A stretch of 60,263 nt of DNA, from contig JAIXUS010000037.1 in assembly GCA_027483445.1 (NCBI GenBank), positions 1 to 60,263 on the forward strand. The letters run 5' to 3'. Origin of the DNA: Bacteroidota bacterium (GTDB taxonomy: Bacteria; Bacteroidota; Bacteroidia; M30B66). How positions within the stretch are numbered: position 1 is the first letter of the stretch; each line of letters starts with the position of its first letter. The translations under genes were made by a program, and so were the position numbers. Below are positions 37,175 to 46,600 of this stretch, piece after piece. The notes below the pieces were generated by a model, which had not been told where the DNA came from, made no database searches, and saw nothing but the letters and a program-made list of their open reading frames with translations.

Positions 37175-38254
37175 GTGAAGAAAGTTTTAATCCTTACCGC
37201 TCACCGAAAAGACAGAGCACCTAACCAACGTTTCCGTTTCGAACAGTACCTTGATTTCCTCAAGGAAAACGGCTACGACTGTAATGTTTCGTATCTGATT
37301 TCGCCCGAAGACGATAAAGTTTTCTATAAACCCGGGCATTACTTTGCCAAGGCCATGATTGTTTTTCGTTCGGCGTGGAAGAGATTTCGCGACGTTCAAA
37401 ACCGAAACAAGTATGACCTCATTTTTGTATGTAGGGAAGGTTTTTTAACCGGCACTACCTTTTTTGAACGACAGCTGAGTAAAGCCAAGGCTCCGATGAT
37501 TTTCGATTTCGACGACTCCATTTGGAAGCTCGACATTTCGGAAGCCAATAAAAAAATGGGATGGTTAAAAAATCCGGGGAAAACTGCAAAGCTGATCGAA
37601 ATTGCGGATTTGATTTTTGCCGGGAACCAGTATTTAGCCGACTATGCGCGCCAATACAACAAAAACATTGTTATTATTCCCACCACAATCGATACGGTGG
37701 AGTATGCGCAGGTTCCGTTTCGCGACCGAACACCGATTTGCATAGGTTGGAGTGGCTCAATCACCACCATCAAACATTTTGATTTTGCCGTTCCGGTGCT
37801 GGAGAAACTGAAGGAAAAGTATGGAAACCGAATTCGAATCAAGGTAATTGGGGATGGCAATTACCAAAACGAAAAGTTAGAAGTCAAAGGCTTGCCTTGG
37901 ATTAAACAGGATGAACTGAAAGAGCTCTCCGACATCGACATTGGAATTATGCCATTGCCTGATGATGAGTGGTCGAAAGGAAAATGTGGCCTCAAAGGAC
38001 TTCAGTATATGGCCTTGGGAATCGCAACGGTAATGTCGCCTGTGGGCGTAAATACCGAGATCATACAAGATGGAGAAAATGGCATGTTGGCCTCCGAAGT
38101 GGATGAATGGGTTGAAAAGCTCTCTCGCCTAATCGAAGAACCTGAACTTCGGAGAAAATGTGCAGAAAACGGACGAAAAACCGTGGTGGAAAAGTATTCC
38201 GTTCATGCACTAAAAAGCGAGTATCTGAGGCTTTTTAATGAGCTGACAAAGTAG
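37175..38254 (+). CDS. Glycosyltransferase (GT4/GT1-like)
   Basis: 359 residues with a GTG start. The N-terminus VLILTAHRKDRAPNQRFRFEQYL is a typical GT-B acceptor domain start. The middle contains FDFDDSIWKLD and the strand IVIIPTTIDTVEY, and the C-terminal donor region WSKGKCGLKGLQYMALGIATVMSPVG. It is co-transcribed with the epimerase gene 10 nt upstream. Donor and acceptor are unknown. Confidence 0.85.
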   Translation: MKKVLILTAHRKDRAPNQRFRFEQYLDFLKENGYDCNVSYLISPEDDKVFYKPGHYFAKAMIVFRSAWKRFRDVQNRNKYDLIFVCREGFLTGTTFFERQLSKAKAPMIFDFDDSIWKLDISEANKKMGWLKNPGKTAKLIEIADLIFAGNQYLADYARQYNKNIVIIPTTIDTVEYAQVPFRDRTPICIGWSGSITTIKHFDFAVPVLEKLKEKYGNRIRIKVIGDGNYQNEKLEVKGLPWIKQDELKELSDIDIGIMPLPDDEWSKGKCGLKGLQYMALGIATVMSPVGVNTEIIQDGENGMLASEVDEWVEKLSRLIEEPELRRKCAENGRKTVVEKYSVHALKSEYLRLFNELTK

Positions 38255-38359
38255 GCACCTCTCTCTCCTGTCTCTCTCCGCGGGCGAGAGATGATACTTG
38301 TCGGTACAACGGGGTTTAATGGTGGAAGGGAGAGGTCGTCAATGGTGTGAGTTTTTTGT

Positions 38360-38387
38360 AGTCTTAAGTCTTTAGTACTTAGTCTTT
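38360..38387 (+). repeat. Heptamer-period tandem repeat
   Basis: Four 7-bp units: AGTCTTA, AGTCTTT, AGTACTT, AGTCTTT. It is part of array unit 1 and closely matches 38649-38676 and the unit type at 25220. Confidence 0.75.
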
Positions 38388-38648
38388 AGGCGATTTGGGG
38401 GGAAAGTGAAATCGCTCTCACTCTGAATTTACCTCTCTCTTCTGTCTCTCTCCGCGGGAGAGAGATGATACTTCTCGGTCAAACGGAGATTGGGGCTGAA
38501 AGAGAATTTTCGTCGTTGACGTACATCGCTCTCACTCTGAATTTACCTCTCTCTCCTGTCTCTCTCCACGGGAGAGAGATGATACTTTACGGTAAAACGG
38601 GATTTAATGGTGAAAGGGAGATGACATCAATGGCGTGAGTTTTTTTGT

Positions 38649-38676
38649 AGTCTTGAGTCTTTAGTACTTAGTCATT
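38649..38676 (+). repeat. Heptamer-period tandem repeat
   Basis: Four 7-bp units: AGTCTTG, AGTCTTT, AGTACTT, AGTCATT. It is part of array unit 3. Confidence 0.75.
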
Positions 38677-38763
38677 AGGGGATTTGGGGGGAAGTGAAAG
38701 ATTGTTTACTCGAGCTCGTCAACAGGCTGATAAAGTAAGCTGAGCCGTTTGTACACTGCATGA

Positions 38764-39420
38764 TCAGTTGTTCGGAGCTCCTGCGGCGGCCCAATTCTTC
38801 AGCACTGCACGCAGGCATGGGTCGATAGGCTGCGGTGTGGGTGGCATTGGACTAAACCCGTTCGCATGGTCGATTACTCCGGCCAGGGAGCCACTTAGCG
38901 CAATGGCGGCCAGGGAGGCATGTGTGGTTAAGTCGAGGTTTCCGGAGGGGGTGTTGCCGCTGTGGCAGCCAACGCACTGGGCATCAACAATGGGTTTTAC
39001 ATGAAGCTGGTAGGTGCACTGAGTGCTGTCGCAACCAGTGCTGCCACAATTTGTAGTGTTGGGCGCTCCTTCTTTTACCCAGGCTATAATCCGATCGATC
39101 TGCAACTGCGAAAGCGGGGCGTGCCCAGGAGGCGGCATAACCTTGTCGGGATCGTCTTCTAAAATGGCCTCAATCACCTCGCTTTTGCCTGTGTTATAAG
39201 GCACAATGGCATCTTTCGACTGTAAGATTGCCTCATAGCCATCGAGACGTATTCCATCGGCGGCTGTGGCATCATGGCAGCCAGATTTGGCGCAATTGCT
39301 AACAAAAACAGGTAAAATTTCTGAGGTAAAGCAAACCGTTCCCGTTATTGCCGGTGCCGGCTCATGCTTGCAGGAAGACCATCCACAAACCAAACTGCAC
39401 AGAATAAGAATCTTCTTCAT
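38764..39420 (-). CDS. Cytochrome c-like lipoprotein
   Basis: 218 residues. The N-terminus ends in a lipobox (GWSSC), so it is probably a lipoprotein. Two heme-type motifs are seen: NCAKSGCHD (C-x4-CH, a spaced variant) and QCVGCHSG (CxxCH). Each is followed by an MPP segment that could supply an axial Met (KVMPPPGHAPL; SPMPPTPQP). This is the pattern of planctomycete-type or Bacteroidota di-heme-like domain proteins that carry electrons or act as surface-associated domains. Whether the first motif binds heme is uncertain. Confidence 0.75.
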   Translation of the reverse strand: MKKILILCSLVCGWSSCKHEPAPAITGTVCFTSEILPVFVSNCAKSGCHDATAADGIRLDGYEAILQSKDAIVPYNTGKSEVIEAILEDDPDKVMPPPGHAPLSQLQIDRIIAWVKEGAPNTTNCGSTGCDSTQCTYQLHVKPIVDAQCVGCHSGNTPSGNLDLTTHASLAAIALSGSLAGVIDHANGFSPMPPTPQPIDPCLRAVLKNWAAAGAPNN

Positions 39421-39485
39421 AAAGCGCTATGTTGCAATTCTACCGAAAATAACAATAACTTCGTGAAGCAAAAAACAGAATTAAC

Positions 39486-39911
39486 ATGTTCAAAGGACTC
39501 TACAGGTGGATTGGTTTAGTGATGTTAGCCGCAGCAATTTTTGGCGGAATTGTAGCGTATAACATGTGGAATAAGGAACACGCCGACGCATCAGACATGC
39601 CGGCGATTGCTATTTCAGCCGCCGACCTTTACAAAGCCTTTGAGACCGACGAAGCCAAGGCAAACACGATGTATGTTGGTAAGGTTGTGGAAGTTACAGG
39701 CGAAATCAGCGAGGTTAAATCGGATAGCATTACCCAGGTTTTTCTCACCTTTCCGGAAGCGATGATGGGAGGCATTACCATCGGGATTGATGCCCGCTAC
39801 ACGGAAGGTATTTCGTCGCTTAAAGCAGGCGAAACTGCCACATTTAAGGGCTTTTGCAGTGGATATTTAACCGATGTAGTGCTGAAGGATGGCATCCTGA
39901 TACAGCCTTAA
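39486..39911 (+). CDS. Membrane-anchored OB-fold (tRNA_anti-like) protein
   Basis: 141 residues with one N-terminal membrane segment (GLVMLAAAIFGGIVAY) and an extracytoplasmic domain: ISAADLYKAFETDEAKANTMYVGKVVEVTGEISEV, then a strand-rich end with GFCSGYLTDVVLKDG. This is the tRNA_anti-like OB-fold pattern (PF12869), common in Bacteroidota membrane proteins of unknown role. It faces the 7TM-HD gene, with its stop 11 nt from that gene's stop. Confidence 0.75.
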   Translation: MFKGLYRWIGLVMLAAAIFGGIVAYNMWNKEHADASDMPAIAISAADLYKAFETDEAKANTMYVGKVVEVTGEISEVKSDSITQVFLTFPEAMMGGITIGIDARYTEGISSLKAGETATFKGFCSGYLTDVVLKDGILIQP

Positions 39912-39922
39912 ATCTCAAAACC

Positions 39923-42010
39923 TCATTTCGGGTATTCCATCCGAACGTGGTAGATGTTCATCAACATCTTTTTGAAGATTTTCTTGATGGCCGTGATGTC
40001 GCGAAAAGTAATGTCGGCATTCATAAACTGTCCGTCGTCGATTTGGCGGTTGATGACCTCCTCGACCATCTGATCAATCTTTTCTGAGTTTACCTCCTTC
40101 AAACTGCGTGAAGTAGCTTCAACGGCATCGGCCATCATCACAACAGCAGTTTCACGGCTAAACGGAATGGGTCCGGGGTAGCGAAAAGCGGCTTCATCGA
40201 CCTCCGCTTGCGGAAAGCTCTTGATAAACGACCGATAGAAATACTGTACCCGCGTGGTTCCGTGGTGCGTCCGGATGAAGTCGAGCACCTTGTCGGGTAA
40301 CTTATGCCTGCGCCCCAGCTGCACTCCTAACTTTACATGGGAAATAATCAACCGAGCACTCTCATCAAAGGCCAGCTCATCGTGTGGGTTTACAGACGTT
40401 GCTTGGTTTTCAATAAAGTACCGAGCGAGTTCCATTTTTCCGATGTCGTGGTACAATGCACCGGTACGAACCAGCAAGCTGTTTCCACCGATCCGATAAA
40501 TGGCGGCTTCAGCGAGGTTGGCCACCTGAAGCGAATGCTGAAATGTTCCAGGAGCTTTAAGCGCGAGTTCCTTTAACAAGGGATTGTTTGTATCGGAAAG
40601 CTCGAGCAGCGACACATCGGAGGTGAATCCAAATACCTTCTCGAAGAGGTAAATAATTGGGTACGAAAACAGCGTAAGCGAGGCACTACCACTAAGCCAC
40701 ATGAGTTGTTGCAGGCGTATCGACTGAAGGTTGCCTTCTACCATAAGTGTGATTGATGCATAGGTACCCCAATACACAAAGGCCAAAATAGTGATGGTTA
40801 CAAACAGGCGCGACCGTTTTCTCAGGTTTACAATAGAAAAGATGCAGGCCATCCCACCCAAAATCTGAATGAGCAGAAACTCGAACGGATTAGCCACCAA
40901 AAAACCGATGATCATCATGGTGAGCAGATGGGCAAAAAGGGCCAACCGTGTATCGAAAAATGCCCTGATAATGATGGGCAAGACGCAAAATGGAAGCACA
41001 TAAATACTCAAAGCGGGGAAGCGATTCAGCGATGCCGCAACCACCACCATAGCTGCAACCAGCGAGAAAAGGAGTGTGAGCTTGATGGAATCTTCGAAAA
41101 GGTCTTTTCGGAGAAGGATTAAAAAAACAAGCAACATTCCGAGCAATAGGGTAACTAAAACCGTTTGCCCAATGATGAGCCAAAAGCGGGAAACCGATAG
41201 TGTGCCTAGTCGAGCATCGAACTCATCGCGCAGCGAAACCAATATTTGGTACTTCTCGGCGGTAATAAGCTCTCCTTTTGAGATGATTTTCTCGCCGCGT
41301 GCTACCATTCCCCGCGAATCGGAAATATCGGCAACGGCCTGTCGAGAAGCTACTTGCGTGCGTTGATCGTCGAAAAACACGTTGGGTGTGATAAAGCGAT
41401 CAAAAAAGAGGCGAAGCTCTTCATCTTTCCAGGTTTCGGTACCAAAAAGAGTAAGAGCTAAACTATTAAGGACTTCCTCTTTGGTTAGGTAATCGCGGTA
41501 TTCTTTTTCGGTGAACACGTCGTTTCGGCGCTCAATGAGCAGCGCCTGCCGCGCAGAAGTATCGATCAGTTGTTGAATAATTCCCTGGTCGTAGTAGGCA
41601 TTCAACAGGGTGGGCACATCTTTCAAAATTCGCGTTCGCAGGCCCGAGCGAAGCAAGCCTTCCTCCTTCCCAATACGTTCGAGGCGCAGCAGAAACGAAT
41701 CGAGCTCAGCCGGGAGCTGTTCGGTTTTTTCAGCTCCAACCTGATAATCGTAGCGATAGTATTTTCGGCTGTTGCGCTCCACCGAAGCGGCTTCAGCGTC
41801 GAGTTCAGATTTCGACTTCTGAATTGCAAAGTCAAAAGGAGCGAGCAAATCGTTATGTAACCACGTTTTCCCCAAACCAAATTCGTATCGAAACCGACCT
41901 TCTTTGGGCAAAACATAAACAATAAGACCTACGCTAAGGCTGAATATCAATAACTTGACAATCAGGTTATGCTGATTCGACAGGTAATACAACAGGTTGC
42001 GTGCGGGCAT
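39923..42010 (-). CDS. 7TM-HD-type membrane phosphodiesterase (PgpH-like)
   Basis: 695 residues. After a first membrane helix comes a ~240-residue extracytoplasmic domain (7TMR-HDED type), then about seven membrane helices (roughly 275-460) and a cytosolic HD domain (470-690). HD-domain metal ligands are visible: His492 (QHSLQV), His521-Asp522 (ALYHDIGKM), His558 (IISHVK), His582 (RTHHGT), with VMMADAVEATSR near the end. In Firmicutes, PgpH of this architecture degrades the second messenger c-di-AMP; the same activity here is inferred. The small gap to the OB-fold gene's end suggests no other transcript in between. Confidence 0.9.
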   Translation of the reverse strand: MPARNLLYYLSNQHNLIVKLLIFSLSVGLIVYVLPKEGRFRYEFGLGKTWLHNDLLAPFDFAIQKSKSELDAEAASVERNSRKYYRYDYQVGAEKTEQLPAELDSFLLRLERIGKEEGLLRSGLRTRILKDVPTLLNAYYDQGIIQQLIDTSARQALLIERRNDVFTEKEYRDYLTKEEVLNSLALTLFGTETWKDEELRLFFDRFITPNVFFDDQRTQVASRQAVADISDSRGMVARGEKIISKGELITAEKYQILVSLRDEFDARLGTLSVSRFWLIIGQTVLVTLLLGMLLVFLILLRKDLFEDSIKLTLLFSLVAAMVVVAASLNRFPALSIYVLPFCVLPIIIRAFFDTRLALFAHLLTMMIIGFLVANPFEFLLIQILGGMACIFSIVNLRKRSRLFVTITILAFVYWGTYASITLMVEGNLQSIRLQQLMWLSGSASLTLFSYPIIYLFEKVFGFTSDVSLLELSDTNNPLLKELALKAPGTFQHSLQVANLAEAAIYRIGGNSLLVRTGALYHDIGKMELARYFIENQATSVNPHDELAFDESARLIISHVKLGVQLGRRHKLPDKVLDFIRTHHGTTRVQYFYRSFIKSFPQAEVDEAAFRYPGPIPFSRETAVVMMADAVEATSRSLKEVNSEKIDQMVEEVINRQIDDGQFMNADITFRDITAIKKIFKKMLMNIYHVRMEYPK

Positions 42011-42092
42011 GGTACGGCGAAGGTAAAGAATGATTTGCAGCTTCGCTATGGGCTGGCCAATCGTAGCTTAAGTAAGGAAGTGCTGGAAAATG

Positions 42093-42117
42093 AAAAAGCC
42101 CCGCATTGCGAGGCTTT
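42093..42117 (-). terminator. Terminator of tRNA-Val
   Basis: On the minus strand AAAGCCTCGC pairs with GCGGGGCTTT around AAT, followed by TT. It is very similar in sequence to the tRNA-Arg terminator. Confidence 0.85.
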
Positions 42118-42123
42118 CTTGTG

Positions 42124-42198
42124 TGGGAGCAACAGGGTTCGAACCTGTGACCCCCTGCTTGTAAGGCAGGTGCTCTGAACCAGCTGAGCTATGCTCCC
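42124..42198 (-). tRNA. tRNA-Val (anticodon TAC)
   Basis: The acceptor arm GGGAGCA pairs with TGCTCCC, discriminator A. The anticodon stem CCTGC/GCAGG encloses the loop CTTACAA, anticodon TAC. The T-arm ACAGG-TTCGAAC-CTGTT is complete. 75 nt; CCA is not encoded. Confidence 0.97.
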
Positions 42199-42213
42199 GT
42201 GTGATTGGGGTTG

Positions 42214-42221
42214 CAAATATA
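42214..42221 (-). promoter_or_regulatory. -7 promoter element of tRNA-Val
   Basis: On the minus strand TATATTTG, identical to the element before tRNA-Arg, 15 nt before the tRNA 5' end. Confidence 0.6.
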
Positions 42222-42320
42222 GATACATACACAATCGCTCCAAATATGAATTTCACTTTTTTAGAAGAAAATTTCTTGGGCCCTGATTTCCAGCGAAATT
42301 AAATTTGAGTTCACCTTAAA

Positions 42321-43619
42321 TTAACGCGCCAGCTTTCCGGCAAGCCTTTGCAACTCTAACTCGGCTTGTTTTAAGGTGAAGGCTGCTGTGGCCTCAGCCG
42401 AAATGGCCTGATCTAAGCTTAGCTGTGCGTCTTTCAGCTCTAAAATACCGGAGTTCCCCAGCTGAAAACGTTCGTTGGCCAGGCTCAAATTTTCGGAGGT
42501 CGACCTTAAATTAGAAGCTTCTAACTCCAGCAATGCCTTGGCAGTAGTGTAAGCGCGCCATGCCGACCAAAGCTGAGCCCTTGTATTGAGTTGAATTTGT
42601 TGGGTGAACACCTTCTGTTGCTCGAGCAAACGCTGATCGGTGTAAATCTGCTGTTTCAAACGCTTCCCATCATACAGGTTCCAGGTGAGCGCCAAACCCA
42701 TCGATGGCCCTTGTCCGAAGTTAAACAAGGCGAAACCTCCATCACTTTGATTGCGGTTCAAGGTGTAGGCTCCATTGAACATTAAGCCGGGGCTGCGAAG
42801 CGATTTCCGTTCAGAAAGAAGGCTTCGTTGCACACCTTCGCGATTCCGGGAAAACAAAAGTGCCAGGTTTTCACGGTCCGCTTCTTCCTGTAAAGAAGCC
42901 CAACTGAGTTCAAGATTAAAGTCAAACGTTTCCGACACCTCCAAAGCGCTTTCAGGCGAACGTTGCATCAAGCGGTTGAGCTCTGCCTTTTGCTGTTCAA
43001 GGCTGAGGGTTTGTTGGATGACTGCCGACTGCAAACGGTTTCTTCCGATTTCGGTTTGAAGCACCTGTACGCGATCGCCTGAACCTATTGCAAGCCGCTG
43101 TTTCGCCAGGCTTAGCTGCAATTCTGCCGTTTCAAGTGCCGACTTTCTGGCTCTAAGTTCTTGTTGAATCTGTACCGTTCGGTAATAGGCCGACAACACA
43201 TTAAATACCGCCTGTTCAATGGCTTGTCGATAGGCAATTTCGCCACCGGCAGCCTCCTGCTTCAGTCGATTGTAGGTAAAATACACCCTACGCCCTTGAA
43301 AAAGCATCCATGAAACGTTCAATGAAGTATTGAGCACATTCGCATTCACACCATTACGAACCACCTCCAGGCCGTTGGAAAATTCCTGTCGGATATTGCT
43401 GTTTTGATACGTAGCCCCTCCATTCAGGGTAATGGTTGGCAGTTGTCCGGCAACACCACGGGTGGCCGAACTTGAAGTGATATCGCGTGAAATGTCGGCC
43501 AGCTGAATGTCGAAACTGTTCTTAAGCGCCTCAGCAACCGCTTCCTCTGCCCGCATCATTTGCGCCGGTAAAGACAGAGAAAGCAATGAAAGCATTGCAA
43601 CTGCTATCCAATTTTTCAT
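42321..43619 (-). CDS. TolC-family outer membrane efflux protein
   Basis: 432 residues with a signal peptide (VAMLSLLSLSLPAQ). Two similar helical halves fit the outer membrane efflux protein family (PF02321): LETAELQLSLAKQRLAIGSGDRVQVLQTE in the first and SLANERFQLGNSGILELKDAQLSLDQA in the second, the usual long coiled-coil helices of the periplasmic tunnel. It is the outer-membrane channel of the tripartite pump encoded just upstream and overlaps the RND gene by 4 nt, so the two are translationally coupled. Confidence 0.93.
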   Translation of the reverse strand: MKNWIAVAMLSLLSLSLPAQMMRAEEAVAEALKNSFDIQLADISRDITSSSATRGVAGQLPTITLNGGATYQNSNIRQEFSNGLEVVRNGVNANVLNTSLNVSWMLFQGRRVYFTYNRLKQEAAGGEIAYRQAIEQAVFNVLSAYYRTVQIQQELRARKSALETAELQLSLAKQRLAIGSGDRVQVLQTEIGRNRLQSAVIQQTLSLEQQKAELNRLMQRSPESALEVSETFDFNLELSWASLQEEADRENLALLFSRNREGVQRSLLSERKSLRSPGLMFNGAYTLNRNQSDGGFALFNFGQGPSMGLALTWNLYDGKRLKQQIYTDQRLLEQQKVFTQQIQLNTRAQLWSAWRAYTTAKALLELEASNLRSTSENLSLANERFQLGNSGILELKDAQLSLDQAISAEATAAFTLKQAELELQRLAGKLAR

Positions 43620-46600
43620 GACTGTACTTTATTTTTCGTGGAAGAGAGGTAAGTATAAATGGCTGGTATTACGAAAAGGGTGAGAATCAGCGAGAACATT
43701 AAACCGCCAATGATTACGATACCCATTCCCATGCGGCTTTTGGCACCGGCGCCCAAGGCAAGAGCAATCGGAACGGCGCCAAGAGCTGTTGCCAACGAGG
43801 TCATTAAGATAGGCCTCAATCGAGCGACCGCAGCTTCTTTTGCCGCCTCCATCTTGGCTAAACCCTTTTGCTGTAACTGATTGGCAAACTCCACAATTAA
43901 AATCCCGTTTTTGGTCACCAGCCCCACCAACATGATGATTCCGATTTGACTGAAAATGTTGTTGGTTTGATTGAAATACCAAAGGCTGAAAATGGCTCCC
44001 GCCAGAGCCAACGGAACAGTTACCATGATTACTAATGGATCCCGGAAGCTTTCAAATTGCGCGGCGAGAACGAGGTAAATCAGCAACAGCGCTAAAAGGA
44101 AGGCAAAAAGAATGTTGGATGAGCTTTCGGCAAAATCGCGGGAGGCTCCGGTTAAAGAGGTAGAGAAGGTTTCGTCGAGCACTTTGACCGCGGCAGCCCG
44201 CATCACCGCAATGCCCTCACCGATAGTTCTTCCGGGAGCAAGCGCGGCAGAAACGGTGGCACTTTGATATCGGTTGTAGTGGTACAATTGAGGTGGACTG
44301 CTCAACTCCTCAACCCGAACAAACTGTTCGAGCGGTACCATTTCTCCTGAAGCAGTCCGCACCTGAAGCGCCTTTAAATCGGTTGGCTCGTCGCGGTTTG
44401 CCCGGTCGGCCTGACCAATAACCTGATACTGCTTTCCTTGCATGGTAAAGTATGCCAATCGGCCGCCACTGTAGGCCAGTTGCAAAGTTTGCGCGATGTC
44501 TTGAACCGAAACACCAAGTTCGGCAGCCAAATCGCGGTTTATCGTGATTCCCAGTTCCGGTTTGTTGAACTTTAAATTCACATCAACACCTTGAAGCACC
44601 TGCGAAGCATTCACCTCTTCTAAAAAGCGGGGTAACACTTCTTTGAGCTTATCGAAGTTCGGAGCCTGAATTACGAATTGTACAGGCAAACCACCGAATC
44701 CACCGGCCGAGATGGTTTGCTGCTGAATCACAAATGCACGTCCCTGCGGGAAGGCACCAACCTTTTTCTGAAGGTATTCGGCAATTTCCTGTTGGCTTCG
44801 TGTGCGTTCTTCCGGACTGGCTAACATTAGGCGGATGAATCCGGTGTTAACGGCACCAGAACCTGCAAATCCGGGAGCACTAACGGTGAGCAAAACCCGC
44901 TTTTCGGGTACCGAATCCTCTACCAGCGCGGCAATTCTTTGCAGAAAATCGTCGGTATACTCAAACGAAGCCCCTTCTGGCGCGGTAATTTGAAAACGCA
45001 TCCAGCTCCGATCGTCGAGTGGAGCCAATTCGGAAGGAATCTTTGGAAAAATGAAGGCTCCCAAAACGATGGTGAGCAAAACGATAATCACTGCACGGTA
45101 GCGTTTGCGCATAAAGCGCTCAAGTAAGCGCCTGTACCCCATTTCCATGTTTCGGAAAAACGGCTCTGTTAGGGTGTAAAAACGACTGTGTCCTTCGCTG
45201 CGCCCGGTAAGCCTCGCATTGAGCATGGGTGTTAAGCTTAGCGAAACGAAGGCGGAGATGGCTACTGCGCCGGCCAGCACCACACCAAACTCCCTAAAAA
45301 GCCTTCCAACAAAGCCTTCCAGAAAGATAACGGGCATAAACACAGCTATCAGGGTAACCGAAGTGGAAATTACCGCGAAGAAAATTTCGTTGCTGCCGGT
45401 AATGGCGGCCTGCATCGGACTCATGCCCTCTTCCCGCTTGCGGAAGATGTTCTCCGTTACTACAATACCGTCATCTACAACAAGACCTGTAGCCAAAACA
45501 ATGGCCAAAAGGGTAAGCACATTGATGGAGTAATCCATCAGATACATGATAAAAAAGGCACCAATCAGCGACACGGGAATGTCGATAAGCGGCCGAAATG
45601 CAATCGTCCAACTCCTAAAAAACAAGTAAATAATGAGCACCACCAATACAATAGCAATGATCAGGGTTTCGGCCACCTCCTCTACGCTTTGGCGGATAAA
45701 CTTGGTGTTGTCGAGCGCAATATCGAGGCTAAAATCTTCGGGAAGATCCTTTTTGATTTCTTCAAGGCGCTTGTAAAATTCGTTGGCAATGTCGAGGTAA
45801 TTGGCGCCGGGCTGAGGAATGAGCGCAATGGCCACCATCGGCACGCCACTTTGCCGCAGGAGTGTTTCCTCATTTTCGGGACCAAGCCGGGCCTCGCCAA
45901 TGTCTTCGAGTCGCAGTAGGGCGGCGCCGTTCCGGCGGATGACCAAACGGTTGAAATCGGCTTCGGTTTTCAATCTTCCGGTGGTTCGAACGCTTAGCTC
46001 GGTATTGTCGCCGGCCAGTTTACCTCCGGGAAGCTCTACATTCTCCAGCAAGAGAGCCTGTCGTACGTCCTGAAGTGTAACGTTTTTTTCAGCCATCCTT
46101 TGCGGGTCGAGCCAAATGCGCATGGCAAAGCGTTTCTGCCCCCAGATTTGAAGCGAACTCACGCCTGGAATGGTTTGAATACGCTCTCCCAGAACATTTT
46201 CGGCATAATCGCTCACCTCCATTTGGTTGCGGGTATTGCTCTGCACCGTCATCGAAATGATGGCATCAGAATTCGCATCCGACTTGGTTACCGTTGGCAA
46301 TCCATCAATGTCTTGTGGGAGGCTTCTTACTGCCTGCGATACCTTGTCGCGAACGTCGTTGGCCGCAGCTTCGAGGTTTGTGCCGAGATTAAACTCAACC
46401 GTAATCACCGAGCTTCCGAGGTTCGATGCCGAAGAGATGCTTCGAATTCCTTCAATTCCATTGATGGCTTTTTCGAGCGGCTCAGTAATCTGGCTTTCAA
46501 TAACATCGGGATTTGCCCCAGTGTAAGAGGTGCGCACTGTAATAATGGGCGGGTCGATAGAAGGAAATTCCCTCACGCCCAGGAAGGTGTATCCAATGGC

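Larger units (their letters stand above)
38258..38700 (+). repeat. Three-copy composite hairpin repeat array
   Basis: Units start at 38258, 38432 and 38546. Each opens with CCTCTCTC(T/C)CTGTCTCTCTCC followed by a palindrome (TCTCTCTCC, GCG, GGAGAGAGA in unit 2), then GATGATACT, CGGT and AACGG. Units 1 and 3 continue into GTGAGTTTTTT, a 7-bp-period repeat and GATTTGGGGGGAA. Units 2 and 3 are preceded by ATCGCTCTCACTCTGAATTTA-like sequence, so the blocks are shuffled copies. No gene is present between 38255 and 38763. Confidence 0.85.

Noticed and set aside
38258-38700. Possible CRISPR array
   Set aside because: Only three long units with unequal spacing and similar, not unique, sequence between them; no cas genes nearby.
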